Shown here piece by piece: positions 23,263-29,158 of a DNA stretch of 33,097 bases. The notes under the pieces were generated by a model, which saw only the letters and a program-made list of their open reading frames with translations, searched no databases and had not been told where the DNA came from. Position 1 is the stretch's first letter, and each line of letters starts with the position of its first letter. Source of the stretch: an uncultured Blautia sp. (lineage in GTDB: Bacteria; Bacillota; Clostridia; Lachnospirales; Lachnospiraceae); NCBI GenBank assembly GCA_946626695.1, contig CAMOUV010000003.1, positions 1 to 33,097 on the forward strand, given 5' to 3'. Both the position numbers and the translations under genes were made by a program.

Positions 23263-23709
23263 ATGGCAAAGGTAACAGATGTATTTCCGGTCAGGAGTTC
23301 TGTTTATCAGGAGGAAAGGGCAAGGCTGAGCCTGCTTCCGGAAAGGATCCTGCAGGTTCGCGGCAAGGTGACGGGGGCAGAACAACTGCTCCTTGACAGC
23401 CCCGAGCAGGCTTATCTGGAAGGCGGAGATTTCGGGGCTTTCTGCTATGAAAAATTCCGTCACAGCCTGTGTCACGGCTGGTCAAGCGGTCCGGTGCCCT
23501 TCATTTTGCGTCATATTATGGGAATCACCATTGCGGAGCCAGGCTGCAGGACGCTGCGGATCACACCGCATCTGGGAGGCCTGAAGCGGGCATCGGCAGC
23601 CTATCCTACGCCTCTGGGCGTTGTGTCCGTACGACACAGGGTCATGGAGGATGGAAAGATCCTGACGGAATACGATGCTCCGGAGGGGATAAAAGTCATA
23701 GTGGATTAA
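23263..23709 (+). pseudogene. GH78 alpha-L-rhamnosidase remnant with internal deletion
   Basis: A 148-codon ORF with a good ribosome binding site (AAGGAG, 8 bases before the ATG). The first 60 residues (RLSLLPERILQVRGKVTGAEQLLLDSPEQAYLEGGD) resemble the extreme N-terminus of clostridial GH78-type proteins. From about residue 66 onward (HSLCHGWSSGPVPFILRHIMGITIAEPGCRTLRITPHLGGLKRAS) it matches the C-terminal beta domain of the same family. The whole catalytic (alpha/alpha)6 barrel, normally 400 or more residues, is missing, with the reading frame kept; the join is near 23440-23465. It therefore cannot be a hydrolase. It could be a dead remnant or a reused sugar-binding fold. The family call rests on pattern recognition. 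Confidence 0.65.
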
Positions 23710-23728
23710 AATAAACGGAGGGATAAGC

Positions 23729-24832
23729 ATGAGTAAGAGTACAGTCTGCGTCGGCGTTGTGGGAGCCGGTGCGATCAGTGATATTTATTTTGAGAATATG
23801 ATCCATCGTTTTGACAATCTGCGGGTGAAGACGGTCTGCGCCGGTCATCTGGAATCGGCACAGCGGAAGGCAGAGCAGTATGGGATCTGCGCAGCCACCT
23901 TGGAGGAAATGCTGGAAGATCCGGAGATCGAGCTGGTGGTGAATCTGACGCCGGCCCATGCCCACTACGGGATCATCAAGGCAGCTCTGGAGCATGGAAA
24001 GCATATATATACCGAGAAAACACTGACGGACGACCTGCAGAAATCGAAGGAACTGGTGAGCCTCGCAGAAGAGAAGGGACTGTATCTGGGCAGCGCACCG
24101 GAAACTTTTCTGGGTGGAGCTCTTCAATACGCCGCAAAGGTCATAAAAGAGGGTCTGATCGGGGAGATCAATTCCTTTTCCATCTCGGCCAACCGGAACA
24201 ATGACATGCTCCTGGATGCCTATGCCTATATGCGGCAGCCGGGCGGGGGCATTGTCTGTGACTACGGCGTGTACTATGCCACAGCGCTGGTGACGCTGCT
24301 GGGATCTGTAAAGAGAGTAGGCAGCATCGTCCGTACGCCCTATCCGACCCATGTCAATACCATGCCCGGCAATCCTCTGAACGGGCAGGTCATGGAAACG
24401 CCTAACGAGAGCGAGGTCAGCGCCGTTGTACAGATGGCGAACGGGATCACGGGAACCTTCCACATCAATGCGGATTCGATTTTCGCGGATCAGGCCTTTT
24501 TCTATATCTACGGGACAAAAGGGATCCTGATCCTGCCGGATCCGAATCAGTTTGCCGGGCCGGTGCGTTTGCTCCCGCAGCCGGAGGAGTTCTGGAAGCA
24601 TACAGACCCGGTCACACTGTGGGAGTCGGAGGAGGGTGAGGTCAATCTCCGTGGGATCGGCCCCTCCGAGATGGCAGAAACGATCCTGCATGGCACTCCC
24701 TACAGACCGACAGCCCGGCTGGCCTGCCATGTCCATGAGGTTTTGACGGCGATGTTATCCGGAGGTGAGGATGGTGCATTTATCGATGTATTTTCAGAGG
24801 CGGACCTGCCCGATGAATATGTCCGGTCATAA
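23729..24832 (+). CDS. Gfo/Idh/MocA family NAD(P)-dependent oxidoreductase
   Basis: A 367-residue sugar or cyclitol dehydrogenase-like protein. The N-terminal Rossmann fold has VGVVGAGAISD. The catalytic Lys is Lys97 in YTEKTLTDD, where most members read EKP. The C-terminal sheet has GGGIVCDYGVYY: Asp178 is kept and the usual His is Tyr182, as in the glucose-fructose oxidoreductase branch. GGAGGG precedes the start. It follows the rhamnosidase remnant by 19 bases and ends the GH1 operon; its tail overlaps the MATE remnant. Possible role: oxidation of a sugar at C3 or handling of an oxidised sugar released by the glycosidases. Relatives oxidise flavonoid C-glycosides (DgpA type), but specificity cannot be assigned. 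Confidence 0.85.
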   Translation: MSKSTVCVGVVGAGAISDIYFENMIHRFDNLRVKTVCAGHLESAQRKAEQYGICAATLEEMLEDPEIELVVNLTPAHAHYGIIKAALEHGKHIYTEKTLTDDLQKSKELVSLAEEKGLYLGSAPETFLGGALQYAAKVIKEGLIGEINSFSISANRNNDMLLDAYAYMRQPGGGIVCDYGVYYATALVTLLGSVKRVGSIVRTPYPTHVNTMPGNPLNGQVMETPNESEVSAVVQMANGITGTFHINADSIFADQAFFYIYGTKGILILPDPNQFAGPVRLLPQPEEFWKHTDPVTLWESEEGEVNLRGIGPSEMAETILHGTPYRPTARLACHVHEVLTAMLSGGEDGAFIDVFSEADLPDEYVRS

Positions 24833-25037
24833 ATCCAGCTATACGCAGGAAAAGCTCCGGAGTCTCTTCCAGCCGGTGGACATGACGACAGGTGAACCAT
24901 GGAGAAAGATTCTGTTGTTCATGGTGCCCATGCTGATCGGAAATATCGCGCAGCAGCTCTATAATACGGTCGACAGTATTGTGGTCGGCAAATATCTGGG
25001 GGACCATGCCCTTGCGGCTGTGGGAAGCGCGGGCCCT
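24771..25037 (+). pseudogene. 5' remnant of a MATE-family efflux pump gene
   Basis: The reading frame contains the opening of a clostridial MATE transporter (LFQPVDMTTGEPWRKILLFMVP, then [34 protein letters not shown]), about 55-60 residues, and then stops being MATE-like at 25037. Complete MATE proteins have about 450 residues and 12 membrane segments; only the first segment and part of the second remain. The original start is uncertain: the ATG at 24771 has GGAGG upstream but overlaps the oxidoreductase gene by 60 bases. The frame runs on with unrelated residues to a stop at 25061. Confidence 0.8.
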
Positions 25038-25509
25038 GGATCCCAAGTTCATCGTCTGTGACGAACCGGTTTCTGCCCTGGATGTTTCGATTCAGGCACA
25101 GGTTCTGAACCTTCTGCAAAAACTGCAGAAGGAAAAAGGCCTGACCTACATGTTCATCACCCATGACATGTCGGTGGTCCGTCATATTTCGGATGATATT
25201 CTGGTCATGTATCTGGGATAGATGGTGGAAAAATGCCCCTCCAAGGAGCTGTTCAAAAAGCCGATGCATCCCTATACAAGAGCCTTGCTTTCCGCCATTC
25301 CATCCGTGGAAATTCACAACCCCAACAAGCGAGAGATTCTGCAGGGCGAGCTGACCTCCCCGATCGATCCCGCTCCCGGGTGCCGGTTCGCAGCCCGCTG
25401 CAAGTATGCAACGGAGGCCTGCCGGCAGCCGCAGAAGCTGGAAGAGGTGGAGCCGAACCACTTTGTTTCCTGCTGCGGGGTCAGAGAGCTGAACGATATT
25501 TCAAAGTAA
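25027..25509 (+). pseudogene. 3' remnant of an oligopeptide ABC ATPase gene (OppF/DppF type)
   Basis: It begins abruptly at [14 protein letters not shown] (Walker B), followed by the D-loop SALD, the switch ITHD and VMYLG. A TAG at 25219-25221 then stands where relatives read Gln (YLGQMVEK), a single-base C to T change. After it the frame continues with MHPYTRALLSAIP (oligo_HPY) and PGCRFAARCKYATEAC to a natural stop. Walker A, the Q-loop and the signature motif are missing. The gene is thus broken twice: 5' truncation and a nonsense codon. No opp binding protein or permease gene is nearby. Confidence 0.88.
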
Positions 25510-25514
25510 AAGGG

Positions 25515-25546
25515 AACAGGCAGCCGGGATTCCGGCTGCCTGTTTT
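25515..25546 (+). terminator. Intrinsic terminator of the former opp operon
   Basis: AACAGGCAGCCGG and its exact complement enclose the loop GATT, and the stem ends in a short T-run (TTTT) followed by GACA. The esterase start codon is only 28 bases further. No complete promoter fits in between, although TTGACA lies at 25545-25550, so esterase transcription probably depends on read-through from upstream. Confidence 0.8.
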
Positions 25547-25574
25547 GACAACGGAGTGCTACAGGAGGAGAAAA

Positions 25575-27068
25575 ATGCCAGAGTATATTGTCGAGACAAC
25601 GAGCGGAAAGGTCCAGGGATACGAACGGGAAGGAAGGATCGAGTATCTGGGGATTCCCTATGCGGAGGCTCCCGTGGGGGAACTGCGTCTGAAACGCTCT
25701 GTCCCCGTAAAGCCCTGGAAGGGCGTGTATGACGCGAAGGAATACGGTTCCATCCCGATCCAGCTGGATCACGGCGTGGTGCAGGGGGATGAAGACTGCC
25801 TGACTGTCAATATCAAACGGCCGCTCAAAGGAGACCGGCTGCCGGTATTCGTGTGGATTTACGGCGGCGGATACAATACAGGCGGCTCTGCGGACAGCCT
25901 GTATGCGGGAGATGCTTTTGTGGAGGATGGCATCCTGTTTGCTTCCTTCAATTACCGGACCAACGTGATGGGATTTTATGATTTCACGACCTACAGCGGC
26001 TGTGAGGATCTGGACAGCAACTGCGGTCTGTCGGATCAGATCCTGGCCCTGAACTGGATCCATGATAATGTGGCGGCCTTCGGAGGTGATCCGGACCGGA
26101 TCACCATCGGCGGAGAGTCGGCCGGGGGAGCTTCTGTCGTGACGATGCTGGCCTGTCCCGGAGCACGGGGGACCTTCCAGCAGGCCATCATCGAAAGCGC
26201 ACTGCCCAACTGTGTGATGACGCATCAGAGCGCCAGAGAGAATATCGACCTGTTTCTGGAAGGGATGCACTGGACAGAGAAAGATCTGCAGAGACTTCGT
26301 ACGGATGACCCGAGGATGTTCCTCCCGGGGAATGAGTATGTAGCCGTAAAGCATCAGTATAAGAACCCGGGCATGTTTCTGCCGGGACCGATACAGGATG
26401 ACCTGCTGCCGGAGAGGCCTCTGGACGCGATCAAAAACGGGTGCGCTGCGGGGATCCGTGTGATCATCGGCACCAACCGCCATGAAGGGACCATGTTTGT
26501 CCATCCGGAGAACACAGGCTTTCCAAACAGCTGGACGATGGTCGCGGAAATGCTGGAGAAAAACGGAAATGCCGATGGCCTTGCGGGGATCGTGGATTAT
26601 TATCATCCTGCAAAAGCGGATCCGTCGGAAGCCGGAGAGGATCCCTTTATTCGTTTTGCCACGGATTATGCCTTTGAGATGCCCGCGGTGAAGCTGGCAG
26701 ATTTCCAGAAGGACCGGAATCCGGATATCTGGATGTACCGGTATGAGCTGCTGACGAAGAACGGCCTGGAGTCCGGCCTGAAAGCAGGTCATGCTTTCGA
26801 GATGCCTTCTGTTTTCGTGAAGAGGGATCATCCCTTCAGCCATCTGGTATTTGACAACGAGCCGGAGGCGCTTTTTGAGGAGATGGCAGACCAGCTGCAT
26901 GGCGACTGGGTGCACTTTATCAAGAACGGGAATCCGAACGAAAACTGGCCCCGGTTTACCGGACCGGCTTCGGAGGTGCGGATCTACGACCGGGAGACGC
27001 GGACGGAGAAAAGGGACCGGACTGCGATGATGGAAGCATGGGGAGACATGAGATTCTACGAGGACTGA
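25575..27068 (+). CDS. Carboxylesterase type B (para-nitrobenzyl esterase-like)
   Basis: A 497-residue alpha/beta hydrolase. Visible: GKVQGYEREGRIEYLGIPYAEAPVG at the start, EDCLTVNI (type B signature 2), YGGGYNTGG at the oxyanion hole (usually HGGG), nucleophile Ser182 in GGESAGGAS, acid Glu304 in NRHEGTMF and His406 in GHAFEMPSVF. There is no signal peptide, so it acts inside the cell on small esters. The ATG at 25575 was chosen because AGGAGG is 6 bases upstream; the track ORF begins 114 codons earlier inside the opp remnant. The DUF3237 gene follows after 27 bases and a terminator closes the pair. Beside glycosidases it could remove acyl or galloyl groups from decorated glycosides. That substrate is inference. 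Confidence 0.9.
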   Translation: MPEYIVETTSGKVQGYEREGRIEYLGIPYAEAPVGELRLKRSVPVKPWKGVYDAKEYGSIPIQLDHGVVQGDEDCLTVNIKRPLKGDRLPVFVWIYGGGYNTGGSADSLYAGDAFVEDGILFASFNYRTNVMGFYDFTTYSGCEDLDSNCGLSDQILALNWIHDNVAAFGGDPDRITIGGESAGGASVVTMLACPGARGTFQQAIIESALPNCVMTHQSARENIDLFLEGMHWTEKDLQRLRTDDPRMFLPGNEYVAVKHQYKNPGMFLPGPIQDDLLPERPLDAIKNGCAAGIRVIIGTNRHEGTMFVHPENTGFPNSWTMVAEMLEKNGNADGLAGIVDYYHPAKADPSEAGEDPFIRFATDYAFEMPAVKLADFQKDRNPDIWMYRYELLTKNGLESGLKAGHAFEMPSVFVKRDHPFSHLVFDNEPEALFEEMADQLHGDWVHFIKNGNPNENWPRFTGPASEVRIYDRETRTEKRDRTAMMEAWGDMRFYED

Positions 27069-27095
27069 TCGGCAATGCCCGGAAAGGAACGAACG

Positions 27096-27533
27096 ATGGC
27101 AAAAAGCGAGCCTGTTATGATTTTTAAAGTATTTGCTGATAATTCCGAGGTTTCTGATCTGCAGTGTCCCTGGGGATCGGTGACGATGATCCCCTTCCGC
27201 GCGACCGTGGAGTCGGAGCTCTTTACGGGAGAGACCCGTCCGGGTGCCGTGGATGTGCAGATCGAAAATGCCGGATACAGCCGTCACATGTGTGCGAAAT
27301 ACATGTTTGCCGGAAAGGACAGAGAAGGGAACGAGTGCAGACTCTTTGTCGAGAATGACAGCCATCTGCATCCCATCATGCGGAACGAGCCGTATTTTGA
27401 CGGCTGCCCGATGTTCCTGACGGACAGCCCTGTCCTGGGAGAGTACCTCTGTGCGCCGCATTTCCGCTCCGAGATCCAGGGAACCGACTGGGGCGTGGAG
27501 ATCCGGATCTACGATGTATTGAAAGAGTTATAA
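27096..27533 (+). CDS. DUF3237 family protein
   Basis: A 145-residue beta-rich protein matching the DUF3237 pattern: VMIFKVFAD, SVTMIPFRATVESELFTGETRPGAVDVQ, RHMCAKYMFAGKDREGNECRLFVEND, CPMFLTDSPVL and GTDWGVEIRIYDV. These small barrel-like proteins have no settled activity; they often sit beside genes for small aromatic or polyphenol-like compounds. AAAGGA lies 7 bases before the ATG at 27096; the track start at 27075 has a poorer site. It is co-transcribed with the esterase and followed at once by a bidirectional terminator. A partner role in hydrolysing or binding the same ligand is the simplest guess. Confidence 0.82.
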   Translation: MAKSEPVMIFKVFADNSEVSDLQCPWGSVTMIPFRATVESELFTGETRPGAVDVQIENAGYSRHMCAKYMFAGKDREGNECRLFVENDSHLHPIMRNEPYFDGCPMFLTDSPVLGEYLCAPHFRSEIQGTDWGVEIRIYDVLKEL

Positions 27534-27580
27534 AAAAACTGCCTGGCGGAGCATCCTGTCTCCGTGCAGGCAGTTTTTTA
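27532..27580. terminator. Bidirectional terminator
   Basis: AAAAAACTGCCTG pairs with CAGGCAGTTTTTT, with a second inner helix CGGAG/CTCCG. The T-runs on both strands let it end the DUF3237 gene from the left and the small minus-strand gene from the right. Confidence 0.9.
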
Positions 27581-27584
27581 CGTT

Positions 27585-27737
27585 TTACTGATGTCTGTCA
27601 TAAATCCGGTTGATCTCGTTGGGATCCGGGCACCGCAGTGCTTCATACACATCGCGGAAAAAAGGATCGTCGAACCAGTTCTTTACCGCCTGCAGGGCAG
27701 AGCGGAAACCAGACAGCTTATTTGTTTTTGAGGTCAT
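27585..27737 (-). CDS. Small hypothetical protein, 50 residues
   Basis: Not in the ORF track. It translates as MTSKTNKLSGFRSALQ... ending ...NEINRIYDRHQ, with an ideal AAGGAGG 6 bases before the ATG and a terminator right after its stop. It is acidic to neutral, with an amphipathic middle (AVKNWFDDPFFRDVYEAL) and one Cys. I do not recognise it. It lies downstream of a second small gene in the same direction, and both begin M-T-x-K-x-N-K-like (MTSKTNK and MTKANK). No peptide-modifying enzyme or export ABC gene is adjacent. The clear translation signals make it likely to be real. Confidence 0.65.
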   Translation of the reverse strand: MTSKTNKLSGFRSALQAVKNWFDDPFFRDVYEALRCPDPNEINRIYDRHQ

Positions 27738-27830
27738 GGAATGCCTCCTTTCTGTGGTTTCTTCAGTTTTCGGCTATTGCTGTAGATATTACGCTAATAA
27801 TGATTCTTTATATATTGATAAGGCCTTTGA

Positions 27831-28001
27831 TTAGATACGGGCGGGTTCAGAGAAATATTTGAAAAACGTATAGTAGGAGCCGTTCATCACGCAGGATGCG
27901 CTCAGAAAGTACAGCGCGTTATCCTGAAAATATTTTTTGATTTTTTCTCCCATATTCATCTTGATTTCTGTTGAATGATTGTTTTTATTTGCTTTTGTCA
28001 T
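27831..28001 (-). CDS. Small hypothetical protein, 56 residues
   Basis: The ATG at 28001 has AGGAG 8 bases upstream, preferable to the track start at 28019, which lies within that site. The protein has a polar Asn/Lys-rich start (MTKANKNNHSTEIKMNMGEKIKKYF) and an aromatic, weakly hydrophobic second half (ALYFLSASCVMNGSYYTFFKYF) with one Cys. I do not recognise it. The 93-base gap to the next small gene is AT-rich and shows no clear promoter, so the two may share a transcript. It is divergent from the AraC gene at 28151, which may control it. Codon use is more AT-rich than in the neighbouring catabolic genes. Confidence 0.6.
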   Translation of the reverse strand: MTKANKNNHSTEIKMNMGEKIKKYFQDNALYFLSASCVMNGSYYTFFKYFSEPARI

Positions 28002-28081
28002 AACAAATTCTCCTTTCATAAAAGTACTGTCAGGCCTTATGACAAGTCAAAGAATACCTCTGATCTTCGGATGATATAAGG

Positions 28082-28110
28082 TTGAAAATTGACCTGTTTT
28101 ATGGTAATAT
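28082..28110 (+). promoter_or_regulatory. Promoter of the fourth araC-type gene
   Basis: TTGAAA (28082-28087), 17 bases, TAATAT (28105-28110) preceded by TGG (extended -10). The opposite strand has TTGACT about 50 bases before the small gene start, followed 18 bases later by a poor TACTTT, a weaker candidate for the divergent promoter. Confidence 0.55.
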
Positions 28111-28118
28111 TGACATTT

Positions 28119-28132
28119 CCGGGAAAACCCGG
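28119..28132 (+). promoter_or_regulatory. Short hairpin in the araC leader
   Basis: CCGGG, AAAA, CCCGG: a 5-base-pair GC stem between the predicted transcription start (about 28117) and the AAAGGAGG ribosome binding site at 28137-28144. It could stabilise the 5' end or be a small operator. Confidence 0.4.
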
Positions 28133-28150
28133 TACAAAAGGAGGATACTT

Positions 28151-29008
28151 ATGCCGGAAGGAATACGGACGACAAACGTCCGATATGAGAAGCATTATGA
28201 AGCCCAGGAAGCCCGGATCACGGTGGACTTTGTGACGGATCACGGGCAGTATCACGCGGCGCACTGGCAGAAGGAGCTGGAGCTCATCTATCTGCTGAAC
28301 GGAAATGCGCGGATCGTTCTGGACGGGGAAACGGTCAGCCTGGTGCAGGGAGATTTCATCGTAATCGATTCGAACCATATTTTTGAACTGCAGTGCAAGG
28401 AAAACTTCATGCAGGTCCGCGTCCATGTGGATAAGGAGTTTCTTTCCATGCGGACCGGCCGGCCGGACCCACGGATATACCGGTGCATCCGGGAGGATCT
28501 GGAGAGCAGCCAGCTGGAGGCTTATCTTCGGATCTGCGATCTGTTTAAGGAGCTGGTGCCCCTCTACGTGAATGAGCCGGAAGGATACCGGCTGAAGACG
28601 GAGTCGGTGGTCCTGGAGATCCTGTATCACCTGGTCCGGCATTTTTCGTCTCCGGCACCGGCCGGAGAGACGGCGGGGCCTGTTCAGGAGCAGCAGCGCA
28701 TTCAGGAGATCCTTCATTATATTGATCAGCATTATGCGGAGCATATTTCCCTGGAGAGGATCGCCGGGGAATTCGGTCTGAGCCGGGAGTATTTCAGCCG
28801 CCTGTTTCACCAGAGTCTGGGGATCACCTTCTCCCAGCATGTGAACCGGGTCCGGATCTCTCATTTTTATCATGACCTGGTGACCGGGGACGAGGCTGTG
28901 ATGGAGCTTCTGGAGAAAAACGGCCTTACGGATTACAAGCTGTTCAGCCGGATGTTCCGCGAGATCTACGGCCATACCCCCCGCGAGATCCGGAGGATCA
29001 TCTCCTGA
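28151..29008 (+). CDS. AraC family transcriptional regulator (cupin sensor)
   Basis: 285 residues. The N-terminal cupin has HWQKELELIYLLNGNARIVLDGETVSLVQGDFIVIDSNHIFEL; the C-terminal double HTH has ISLERIAGEFGLSREYFSRLFHQSLGITFSQHV and then LLEKNGLTDYKLFSRMFREIYGHTPREIRR. AAAGGAGG sits 6 bases before the ATG at 28151; the track start at 28082 is inside the -35 box. It is divergent from the two small minus-strand genes. It is the fourth AraC protein in 27 kb. Targets could be the small genes or the esterase/DUF3237 pair. Confidence 0.88.
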   Translation: MPEGIRTTNVRYEKHYEAQEARITVDFVTDHGQYHAAHWQKELELIYLLNGNARIVLDGETVSLVQGDFIVIDSNHIFELQCKENFMQVRVHVDKEFLSMRTGRPDPRIYRCIREDLESSQLEAYLRICDLFKELVPLYVNEPEGYRLKTESVVLEILYHLVRHFSSPAPAGETAGPVQEQQRIQEILHYIDQHYAEHISLERIAGEFGLSREYFSRLFHQSLGITFSQHVNRVRISHFYHDLVTGDEAVMELLEKNGLTDYKLFSRMFREIYGHTPREIRRIIS

Positions 29009-29082
29009 AAGAAAAAAGGAAGGTGTGCCGGCATGAATGGACATTTCGTCATTATTTTACAGGCCAAATAATATAACGAAGG

Positions 29083-29112
29083 GTGACTGCAGGTAATGAT
29101 CTGTGCTATAAT
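29083..29112 (+). promoter_or_regulatory. Promoter of the hybrid kinase operon
   Basis: A perfect TATAAT (29107-29112) preceded by TGC (extended -10), with a GTGACT -35 (29083-29088) 18 bases upstream. Confidence 0.6.
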
Positions 29113-29158
29113 AAGCATGAATAACAGATGGACCGTTTCTGAATGAAGGACAGGGACT

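Noticed and set aside
13736-24832. A complete C-glycoside deglycosidase (Dgp-type) operon
   Set aside because: The small DUF6379 subunit is absent and the TIM-barrel and oxidoreductase genes lie in different operons about 9 kb apart.
25314-27461. 715-codon minus-strand ORF
   Set aside because: Runs antisense across the opp remnant, esterase and DUF3237 genes; it is an open frame caused by codon bias.
27585-28001. RiPP or bacteriocin cluster
   Set aside because: No radical SAM, lanthionine or YcaO enzyme, protease or peptide-export ABC gene is nearby, and there is no double-glycine leader.
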